Positions 46,201 through 58,200 of a stretch of DNA of 64,000 nt are shown piece by piece (position 1 is the stretch's first letter; every line of letters starts with the position of its first letter). This DNA comes from Athripsodes cinereus (taxonomy: Eukaryota > Arthropoda > Insecta > Trichoptera > Leptoceridae). The stretch spans positions 27,283,214 to 27,347,213 of the forward strand of contig OX388313.1 in assembly GCA_947579605.1 (NCBI GenBank), written 5' to 3'. The notes below the pieces were generated by a model that worked only from the letters and a program-made list of their open reading frames with translations, did no database searches and had not been told where the DNA came from. The translations under genes were made by a program, and so were the position numbers.

Positions 46201-49200
46201 GTTATTCGTGAAAAAGGTGCGAAATATCCGAATAACATCAGGTTTATCGCAAACGCGGAAAATTCAGATCATAATATGATATTTCTTCGGATTGTTCTTG
46301 TACGAATACATTAATCACATAATTCTTGATTACCACCAACTATCTATGTATATATACCAGCACGACATCAACTATTGTAAGAAATGCCTGTTCTCGAATA
46401 TGAATTCTAATTTAGATTTCTTTTTGCCGTAATTTGTGATCACGCTATCAGCCATGTTCACAAAACAATAGTAGTTACTTCACGTGGGAGCTGTGGGGTG
46501 TTGAATAAATAATTTATCAATATTGTATCGCCTCCCGCGGAGCTGCGAAACAAAGTGCTAGTGAAAATACTCGAAATGAGGAATGATTGATGGGTGGAAG
46601 AATTGCGGAATAAAACACTAGTTATATTATTATCTGCTATGGCCACCTTTATAAAACAACTAGTAGCAAACTTATGTATTCTATAAGAATTCTTATGATG
46701 GATTGAAAATAGATAGATAGATATTCTGATAAACTGCTGTTCACATTGAATAATAAATATAAATAAAAATGTATTGAAATAATTTTTGTGGTTGGTAAAA
46801 TTATGATGGAATGGAAAATTTACAACAATTGTTTGATGAAAAATAATTATAAAGTACTGTTTATATCATACTCACATTATACGTTGAGTCCCCGAAACAG
46901 ACTTAGGAATAAGTAAAATATGCTATCCAGTTTCATAAATCAACAAGTCAAAATGTCTTATATTCGAGAAATCGCAATTTTTGTAATTTTGATTTATTTA
47001 TTTTATGCTTAAAATCACAACAGGAAGTAAAATATACTATATAATAATCGCACTGTTAGAAGCATCATATTGTCTTTGTTTCATTCAATAAATAAACAAT
47101 TCAAAATATTGATTTGTGGAATTGAAAATAGGTAGGTCATCATCATCATCATCATCGCCCTCAACGCTCCTCTCGGGAGCACAGGGCAGAAACCAGCCTC
47201 CTCCATTCAGAGCGTCTCTGTGCCAATTGCGTCACCTCTTTCCACGACATTCCTTGCGCTCTGATATCGTTGTCATAGGAACGGTGTATTGTGAAAGAGG
47301 GACGCCCGGGCCGACGGAAAAACAGTGCTCTTTTTGGCCAATTATCAACTATCAACTATCTTATCATTACCTACATAATTTTGTTTTATTAACTAAATAT
47401 TTAATATACAAAAGGAACCATGTATTTTTTTATAGTTATTTTTTTGTGGAATTGATAGAGTGGAGTTGATTAAATATATTACTAATTAAATCTAAACATT
47501 CGAAAAGTTCGACTTTTTGAGTTGTGGAACTGGACAAAATGAACGTGTTAAAAAAATCATACCTATTAACTTATTAAATTGACAAGGATTTTTTGATATG
47601 TTTCAATTTTACTATAGAACCTTGTGTCTTGTTGTCATCAGCGGTCCCTGTGGACTGATCCCGGTCTCTCACTGTTTGGCAACATGGGATCACTTACATT
47701 TGAGCGTGGGGTGGATGGATGTGCTTGAGTGCATGGCTCTCTCGATCATAGCATCCTTGGGACATTGGATATTGGCTGTGTATTTAATTGGGCTTTGTAA
47801 CTCATACTGGATTGGTGATTTTATTTTGATTTCTAGTATTTTGGGATTTTTTATTTTTAGATTTACTTTGACTTTTTTTAGAAAATTTTAACTTTTACTT
47901 TTTTTCTCAAGACTTATGAGACTGAAAAATTGATTTCTAGTATTTTGGGATTTTTTACTTTTATATTTTTGTATTATTTTTAAATATTATATTATTATTG
48001 TTTTTAAATTTACTTTGACTTTTTTAGAAAATTTTAACTTTTGCTTTTTATTCTCAAGACTAAGACATTTCTGGTAAGAGTGGAATCTTTGCTGGTCCAC
48101 ATGTTGAGTGTATTAATTGTTAACATATTATGTTGTGACTGTTTGATTCTTTAATATTGTGAAAATAAAAATAAATAAAATAAAATAAAATAAATTATCA
48201 AATAAAATAAAATAAATATTTATTATTTTTGTTTCGTGTTACTGTTGAGTAAGACTAACGCACGACCGGTTTCGCGGACTCCTATTCCAAGAACTCCACG
48301 CCTGAAACCAACACGACCCCGCCTACCCCTACACCTTCACTGTAAACCCTAACGAACTTTTGTATTTGTTTTGTTTTAATTCAGTATAGATCAGCACCTG
48401 ATGATGCGAACTCGGAGTCCGCGAAACCGGTCGTGTTACTGTTGAGTAAGACTAACGCACGACCGGTTTCGCGGACTCATATTCCAAGAACTCCACGCAT
48501 GAAACCAACACGACCCCGCCTACCCCTACACCCTCACTGTAAACCCTAACGAACTTTTGTATTTGTTTTGTTTTAATTCAGTATAGATCAGCACCTGATG
48601 ATGCGAACTCGGAGTCCGCGAAACCGGTCGTGCGTTAGTCTTACTCAACAGTAACACGAAACAAAAATAATAAATATTTATTTTATTTTATTTGATAATT
48701 TAAAATGAAGTGTTACAAAGTAAATGCCGATACAATTAATAAAATAAAATAGTTTTTTCATAATTTATCTTAACACCAGAATTATGAAAACGACGGAATG
48801 TAGAAGAAGGTCATCAATTTCCCTAAAGAATAAATAAATAATTCTGAAAAATACGAACCATGAAAGGCTGTTCTTGAAAGAAAAGGTTCACGTAATATTT
48901 CAGTCGTAGATATACTGACTATTGAGATTAAGATTTTTAGCTTTGAAAAAGCATTCAACCGATAAAAATAGATGGTGTTGGGAATGTGAAAATGAAATAT
49001 TTTAAACATTGGCAAAAAATTTAATAATATTTCTCTAACAATTCTTCTATCCTATTAGGGTATTTATGAACACTTGGACAGATGAAGGATGAACTTGCTG
49101 AAAATATATGCAACTAACTTCTTTTGAATTATGAAAAATTACACATCTAAACTTCGTAAGTTCAGTTGTATGGTGTTGAACCCATTCTAGGTATTATCTT

Positions 49201-52200
49201 GTCAATTTGAAGTAGCAAGTTTTATAAAAATTACCATGACCAAGCATTCTTAAACCAACCTGAGACAATTTAAAAGTATTAAGTTACTTACTTGCTACCT
49301 TTCTTTACTTACTTAGCTTACCACTACTTCTGAAAATATTCTCTTTTGCTTAGCAAAAACTTTCTCATTAATAAAACTTATATATGCAAGGAGAATCTGC
49401 TATACGTACAAAAGTGGATTGATGTTTGAGGTGGTTAGGAGCCTGTTGGTAGAGTCTCTGTCGCTTTTTTAATTTGAGATTCCAGGTTCCAATCCACCTG
49501 CTTCCAACCAAGTCCGCTTTTATGGCATTTTAAGGATTTCCCACTTCTTTTCCCTAGATGTTTCAAGAATGGAGTTCCTTTATCGGAACCTTTCCAGCAC
49601 AGATAAATTGCTTCCTCTAAAGGTGTTTTTTAGTTACCAATAAACCCAAATTCATATATTTTTAGAAAAAAAAATACGGGTTGAGTTTTGTATTGTTTCA
49701 GCACAAGTTCGCTCGAACCAATTGAATGAAATTGTAACACTATCTTCTCATATTATTCTCATTTCTGCTTCGCTTAGCGTTATGTTTTATTCGATTCACT
49801 AGATTATTTTGCTGATTCTAGAGTTTTGTTTACGCTTAGTAGACTTTGTGAAACATCTGTTTCATTTCTTGTAACAACACATTTTGTTATTATTTATCAG
49901 AACGCTAATCATTATACAATGAATGAATATTGGTGAAAGTATTTTTTGCATAATGTAAACACTGAAATTCATAGAGTTGCTGAAAGATATTTAAAAGGAT
50001 TAAATTTCCGAAGTAAATAATCATTCCACCTTTTGCGGCGGATTACCCAAAAATTCTCTTTGCAGTGATATTTAGTAAAATTGTCAGTGGAGTCCCCGTA
50101 AAAAAATAGTTTTCCCAGATTCTGTTAGTTTTTAGTGAACTGTTGTTATTTTTTATTCTTAGAGGATTTATTAGAATGTGTTTGAGATGTGTATATAAAG
50201 CAGGGATGTTGCGAATATTCGCATCCGCATCCGCAAATGCGGAGCTTCCGCATGTATTTGGACATCTTCATCCGCATCCGCATCCGCAATAATCGATGCG
50301 GATGTTCATGCGGATGCGGATGTAAGACAATTTGCGACATTTGCGAATGGCGCGTGCCGTTCGCACTTGACATTAACCAATGGGAACGAAAAAATTGGTG
50401 ACAAGATCCGACGCGTTTTTATTTTTGCCGGTTTTATTTTATTTTTGCAAATAACAAAAAAGAAAAAAAATATTTCATCCATAAAAATCATAATACTTAT
50501 TGTAGCAACAATTTCGTCACATATTTGACATTGGGGCCAACCAACTAAGATAGTTCCTACTTTTTTTCTATAACATCTTGAACATCCGCATCCGCATCCG
50601 CGGATGTGAGCTTTCAAAAATCCGCATCCGCATTCACATCCGCGGATGTGTAAAAATCGACATCCGCAACATCCCTGATATAAAGCATAAAAAGGCATAA
50701 ATCATCTTCAATTCGTCGATGGCGTATGCCATTTACCTCAAATGTCACTTCTTTCGGACACAGAGACTGTTGTCTTTATGTTAATTATATGATGTAAGCT
50801 TCAATAGAAAAAATAGTAAATAGATAGAAGTATCAATTATCAATCAACAACGGAAGTATTTAATGTAAACTTAAATATTGATATCTTAGCCTTTTTCACT
50901 CTGATGTCGACAATATGTTAACATGATGATTTAATTATTAATTCCGGTGTCGACTATAATATTATATCGCCATAACGTATGCATGTTTTGTTCACACGTC
51001 GGAGTATATACCAGATCAAGCATAATCCTTATTCGTGTGTTTCAAAAGGTTCATGGTACCATTCAGATGTGTTTCTTTTGTTTAAATTTATTTTAAACTA
51101 CGCATTTTTATGCCATGTTCAAAATAAACTTGTTTTTTGATCAACTTGAAAAATAGAAAAAAGTAAGCGATAGAAAAAAATGATTTGCGTAAATGATTAA
51201 AGAGAGATTGTATGGTCTGTCCACAGGCGGTCAAAAGGGCAGAAACTGAAAATGTATGAATTTTGTGACAATTAGACAACCTAGGATATACTTAGAAAAC
51301 TGTTTTCAAAGGTAGCATAGATAGAAAGACAATAATGTTTAATAGCCAATTGTATTTATTTTTCTGTAATAAATCTATTTAAACATTTATTTCAAAGTTT
51401 CCAAGGTAATTTGCATGACATCTTTATCCATATTTTATTTTTATATTACTTTCTGGAATCTTTTGGTTTTGTTAGTTATTAAAGTTACACACAAATTCAT
51501 TGTGTCTATAATCACCACAACTTGTACCTGTTAATCAAAACGATGTTTTGTTAATATTATCAAATGTTGGCTGGAATCATAAACGATAAATTGACCGTAT
51601 AACACAAACTTGTAGCAATTTCACAGTTGATGATTTCATGTTCATTCAGTTTGTAATAAATTGAATCAATATTATATATTGTGTGTACATTGATTATATA
51701 TTGTGTGTACATTGATTATATATTGTGTGTACATTGATTATATATTGTGTGTACATTAATTCCGAGTTCAAATAATTGAATAGCCCGTGCCATAGATTGA
51801 AGCTGGAAAAGGTGGGATTGGTAATCGCACTATAGGTAAAGTGTGAACTTAAACCATCTTAAGACAATTCATAAGATCGTGACACCGTTCCTGCTTCGTT
51901 CTAACGGAAAATCACATAGTCTTTTTCACTTTGTAAATTCAGCATTTTTTAAGCGGTTTTATATTATAACATAACGTTTACAAATTCCCACGAGGTGGAC
52001 TTTCTCGGCTGGCCATTCAGGATGGCCCGGTCGTGAGGACAAAAATTTGCAAATGCGTATAAACAGAGGTTCTTGACTCCTGAGATATCATAGGCGGACT
52101 ACGTGGTTTGTACACGTGGATGGCCGAGTGTTGGGTACGAGAAATCGGCAAGCATGTATGAGAAATTGGATGAAGGTGCAGGAAATGGAAGAAGTTATAA

Positions 52201-55200
52201 GGATAGATCAATATGGGGTTTTGTTCTCCCTGCTTAACCCACCTTGACGTGGTGTCATCGATACATTATTTATTTGATAGTTGTTATTTCTTTAACCAGC
52301 AGGCATTCCAGCGTACATCTATCCACTGACTGGTGACAGTAAGTTAAATCACGCTCTTCTGCTGTTTGTACTACCTATACTAATCCAGTTTATTATATTG
52401 TTTCAGGAAGAGAGACGTCGTACAGGACGCTATGTGGCTATTCTAGTTGGGATATCTCTGGTCTGTTTGGCCATTTATCATGCCTGGGTCAGAAGGGTAG
52501 CTGTAATGGCCAGTTTGCTGGTGCCAGCTCTGATAATGATGCTCTATATTGCTTGGGTCTTACACACAGCCTCTAGAGATAAGAAAAAAGTAAGTACATT
52601 TTGTATTATGAATCAATTAAAAAAAAAGAAAGAAATTCATAAACCTAAACTATAACTACCATCCCATCATGGCATATCCCACGTGGGATAACCAGCAGAC
52701 CATCAGCATGTAAGCTATTTTAAATTGCGTAGGAAAGTGCAGGTACCATTGACAGGTAGATGTGGCAATGAAAAAATTATATCAAAAGGTTTGTGTATGT
52801 TAATACACACATTATGGGTTTTTCCAACCACTTTTCCCTGGATGTTTCAAGAGCAGAGCTCCTTAAACATCCAGCCTCAACGAAACAACTTTGGTTTTCA
52901 AGGGAGGGCTCAGGATTTGCCAGAGAGACTCCCTCCGATAAAATCCTCCCTAAAATTACAGAACCCTTAATGCCCCTTGGAGGAGATGGTTACTCACTTC
53001 AAGGCACTACTCACTAATACAGTATTCTTACAAACGTGTTCTTGGGTATGTTAATACAAAAATCTTGAAGGGGAAAATGTATTTTTGAACAGAAAGCTTC
53101 AAATGACACGATAAATTAGATCGGCTAAATTTAATATAACAGCTACTTATATTGGAATATCATATTTCATACTTGTATAATATTAAAATCTAAATTGAAA
53201 TATAAAAATAGCAACACTGATAATAATTCTATTATTGGTAGAAAACGTGATATTTATTGTTTCAATGCAGCGATAAAAAATATATTAGATGAGCAAAAAA
53301 ACTATGAATTTTATTAAAAAGAGTATATTATTTAATAACTACTATACTACACTATTTATAATATGTATGTTTGTGTATCCCGTGGAGCACCCGGTAAAGA
53401 ATTGGTCTCCCACTCTTCTGCGTAAGTTTTCGAGTGTCCTGTAAAAGGCAGGTGTTCGAAAAAATTAAGACATTTTACTTCTTAAATTCAGCGATGAGGC
53501 TTGCCACCCATCCTGAATGTCTTGATTTTATATTGGCACGAAGAGGACAGTTTGCATGTTTCTTACATGCAGCTGATCTGCTGGCTACCCCACTTGTGGG
53601 ATATGCCGTGATGGTATAGTAGTAGTAGTAGTAGTATGTTTGTGTATACCTAATTTTCATTTTTTTATTTCGTTTATTATATTGATAGGTTAGTTGAAAG
53701 ATATCGCTTCTGCGATAAACTCGTCAATTGTGCAATATCATTTACTTGTATCACATTATTTTATTACTTTGTAAATATGTATTTTGCAATAAAGTTTATT
53801 ATTATTATACCCTCACGCCGTGTCCCAGGTGGGGTAGGCAGAGAGAACGGAACGCCATATAGATCTATCCTTACATACTACATTAGCTTCCTCTACATTC
53901 ATCAGGTTTCTCATACATGCACGCCGATTTCTCTAATATATAAAATTCTCGTGTCACAATGTTTGTAATCATACTCCTCCGAAACGGCTGGACCGATTTT
54001 GATGAAATTTTGTTTGCTTATCGGGTAGGTCTGAGAATTGGCCAACATCTATTTTCCATAACCCTTAAAGTTAAGGGTGGTCCACCCCGAATTTTTTATT
54101 TTATTTTTTGGACATTTTTTTTTATGGTGAGGCATTAAAAAATACATACAGCCCTAAATTTTCACCCTTTCCTATTTTTTTAATAGCGATATTAGTAATT
54201 CAATCATTTTCAACTCCGGTCGAGATATAATTATATGGCGAATAAATAATGTACCTATATGGCAAAACAACGCTTGCCGGGTCAGCTAGTAATACACATA
54301 TTTGAATTTTAATTTGAAATTACTTCATTAAACTTCAAATACTTATAGGTTTTTAAAATCGTTGAATTAAGAAAAAAGTGTGTGAAATAAGATTAAATTG
54401 GAAGTTTTTCATTACAAAACCCATTACTGATAAAACTTTTGAGGGAGAATTTTTATTAGAAATGTTTAAAAATCGAACGAATTTCACATCCGCGTTTTTA
54501 TTGTATTTCCGGGAAATTTAATTTATATCAATGATTTCTTATTTATTTTACATACTTTTTACTGAACATTGGTTATAACATCATATTGAAAGGACCCTCC
54601 ATATACCCGGATATCTCAGGTGTTAAAGTATTATAAAATCATAAGTTATATAATATACATACACAGAGGGCTAGCTTATCGCTAGATTGCAATTTAATTA
54701 AAGAGTTAATAACTAATGATGTATCTGGTTATTTGTTATAAACCCAAATACAGTTTTATACATCTTCCACAATAAGCTGAAAGCTTGTGTAGTGAAAGAG
54801 AGTTTGCCGGTACTTGGAATAGAACCGCCTATCTCTTGTGCTTGAGACCGAGACTCTACCCCCAGGCTTCTGATAAACGATAGCAAAATTATTCTCGGAA
54901 AAGTAAATAAACAAATTTGAATTGTTTGTTTGTTTGTTTGTCAACTTTGAACTTTCTCATACATTCTTTAATTTTTTGTTAAATTTTAGAAATTTGAAAA
55001 TATTTGAGTATAATAATCTTCCTAATCTTTACTGAAAAGAATGATGCAATTTTTAAGGCGCTTAAAATTATTATTTTATTAGCGTAAAACAGTCGTGTTT
55101 CACGATAAGACTCAAAATCAGGTTTGCAATAAACCCAAATTTATCTTGTCATAGCGAGCAACATGTTTTATCACTAAGGTATCGAAAGTATCATGACCGT

Positions 55201-58200
55201 AACAAGGTATTGACTAATGTGATAATACCGCAATGTCCATAATCTCTAGGGAGCTCCAATAATGTCAGACCCAAATTGGAATGAATAAAACAGAATTTCA
55301 AAATTTTACTCCCCCCCCCCTACCCCGCTAAACAATAAAGTCAATAGTTTCGCCGGTCCTCGCTCGTCCTTCGCCAAACAATTTTGGAGCTGAAATACAA
55401 TGGATAAAATGTCTTTCTTATTAAATATTAAGCTTCAAGATCATCAAAAGTTTAATTATGCCTTTACGTTTAGTTTACTTTTATTTGAATATATATGATT
55501 AAATTTAAAAGCTTTCCGAACATATATCTGTCTTCTGAAATATTATTTAGGGTTATTTTAGAATATTTTAAATTTACAATGCATATAATTTACGGCTAAA
55601 GAAGCAAAGGGAAAGCCGTTCTTTTTACTAGCACCCTTGAGACTTTCAAAGGATCGTAAAACGGCGCCAAAGTAACAAATCATCTAATATCATCATCCTC
55701 AACGTGTTTAATACTACTACTACTTACTTTACCATCACAGCATATCATACAAATGGGGTAGCCAGCCAGCAGATCAGCTTCATATAAAAATGAATGCAAT
55801 GTATCTTCTCCGTGCTATTACCATATTAAAATTTTCAGAATGGATGTTTAATCTCATCGCTAAATTTTAGCTATAAAATGTCTTTACTTTTCCGGAAACT
55901 TACGGAAATGAGAGGGAGGTTCATTTTTTCCGGGTGCTCCACGGAACAATATAGTGGCTCTTTAAAAATAGATACCTTTTCTTGTACTTCTAAGTGACGA
56001 TGTTTCTTTTCATCAAATATTATTTCCAAGGAAATTTACTTTGGGACAAAGATGTGATAATTATTCCGGTAAGCATGTTTATTGGTACAAATTTCCTTTG
56101 CCCTACAAATCTCAAAGGATACGAGAAATAATTCCAATACTAAGTAATACTAATACAGAATCGTTACATTTTCATTTGTAGTGTTCCCGTTACCGTTTCG
56201 GTATTTAAATGCTTGAGAGATTTTCTCATTAAGAAATATCCTTTCAGGACATCAAAAAAAAAACAAAATAATAATGAAAGATAGGGACATTGGAGATCTC
56301 AAAGATATTCCATTCTGTTTTGATTAAGAATAAAAAGATGTACTCATGTCTATTATTTATTTATTTATTTTATGCAGTAAACGGCTATGAGCCTTTAACA
56401 AAAAATTATACAACAACGAAATAGAAAATGTCAAATAAAATAAATAAAAAATAAAAATATAAAAAAGTTAAATAAAAAGAAATAAGAAACACAGAAATGA
56501 GATTGTTGAGAAGGATGTGTGGTAAAAGTCTGAGAGATCGTGTGCGTAACAGTGATATACGAAAGGAATGTGGAATGAAAGTTGGTGTAATTACAAGGAT
56601 GAATGTGAATAAGTTTAGATGGTTTGGGCATGTGGAAAGAATGAATGAGGACAGAATGACCAAGAAGATATATTTGGCTGTGAGGAATGGTGCTCGGAGA
56701 CGTGGACGTTCGAGGATCAAATGGCAAGATAATTTAAATCAAATCCTACAGGACGGTCACGTGTTGAGCAAATTGAATAGGAGAGCATGCATGAGGAATT
56801 GTATGACAGTGATTGGAGCGAAAGATGTATGCAAGGATAGAAGGAAGTGGCGCTCGATCCTTTCTGCCAACTCCACGTGGGAAGCGGCGTGATAGTATGT
56901 ATGTATGTAATAAGAAACATAATATAATTTAATCTATGGAGAATAAACATTTAAGTTAATAAAATCTACAAAAATATTGAGTAAATAAAAACAATAAAAT
57001 AAAGGAAATAGAAAAAAAATATTTGAACTAGAAATACACGCATTGTACCTTTATTATTAACGATAAGTTGTTGATATATTATAAAGAATAAAATTATGAT
57101 GGATTGAAAATAGATAGACAGATATGCTGATAAACAGCTGTTCACATTGATAATGAATATAAATAAAAATGTATTGAAATAATTTGTGTGGGTGTTAAAG
57201 TTATAATGGATGGAAAATTTACAACAATTGTTTGATTAAATAATAATCATTACTGTTTATATCAAACTCGCATTATTCATAGAATCGCCGAAACAGAATA
57301 ATACATAACTATAATATTATGCTCTAAGTATATAAACCTCGCAGGCATGTTATTGACATGCATACCGATCTCTGGCTACCCCAATATAGTAGTAGTATTG
57401 TTAATATTGCGGTAGAGTATAGAAAGAATACACATTTATTCCTTTATCTATTATTTACTATTGTATTTATTGATTGTAAATTTTTTATATGAAAATACTT
57501 CTTCTTCTTTTTCCTCTTTTAATAGAGCTGTAGATCTGTTTCTATGGCGTCGAGGTCTCCTGGGACACTGTCCAGCTCCAGCTATCTCGCAATTTCTTTG
57601 CAGATCTTCCAAGTTGGTGAGTTCCCTCTGGCACGTTATTTGTGGCTACTTGAGGGAGTTTATCACCGCGTATTCGTGCTACGTGGTTGCGCTAGAAGCG
57701 TCTTCTTTTCCTGCGCCATCTGACAATATCTTTGATATCGCGGTTCTCACGTATTACTGTGTTTTCGATTCTATCCCTCAGTGTTTTTTATATGAAAATA
57801 AATTAATGTTAAGAACAATCAATGTGAGATACCTATGTCTTTGGTATTTTTAGGAGACATTAAATCGATTGATATGTTTTTGGTAGTCCTTATTCAATTG
57901 GAAATGGAATTTATCAAGTTTTCAAGTATTAATTTTAAATACTAATATTTTTAAAAACTAAATACTAATCACTTGTCACAGAGAGGACGACTTTTATGTT
58001 CATTACATGCAGCTGTAGCTCACTAATTAATCCAACTGCAAAAGTTGCCGTGAAGGTATAGATAGATAGATTTAAAAACATAACATAACATGCATGGACA
58101 ATTCATACAGATCGAGCTAGTCCCAAACTAAGACTGAATCCGGTATTCTTTCAGAACCTTGATATACTCGTCTCGATCTTGGTCTCTCACTGTTTGGCAA

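Larger units (their letters stand above)
48191..48702 (+). mobile_element. Retrozyme/Penelope-LTR-like element: tandem 197-bp units inside 90-bp inverted repeats
   Basis: The outer arms (48,191-about 48,281 and about 48,612-48,702) are perfect inverted copies, from TAAATTATCAAATAAAATAA to GACCGGTTTCGCGGACTC. Between them are two direct 197-bp units (48,239-48,435 and 48,436-48,632) that differ at only a few positions. Each unit ends with a hammerhead-like motif. It is inserted in the A-rich tail of repeat Q. There is no protein-coding frame. Tandem short units with type-I hammerheads are known from metazoan retrozymes and Penelope-like terminal repeats. Assignment to either is inference. Confidence 0.65.

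Noticed and set aside
50306..50698. Gly/Cys/Arg-rich reading frames across the 50.2-50.7 kb region
   Set aside because: They are translations of GCATCC repeats in the hAT-type MITE and cross its border and target duplication, so they are not genes.
52340..52577. Alternative frame through exon 2 after removing a 68-nt GTAAGT...TTTCAG intron
   Set aside because: It is open for about 57 codons but stops before any further join and lacks the hydrophobic pattern of the chosen frame. The 68-nt stretch is itself open in the main frame.
57461..57853. 130-codon plus-strand frame
   Set aside because: It is antisense to a decayed RTE-like LINE C-terminus, whose minus-strand reading has recognisable motifs.
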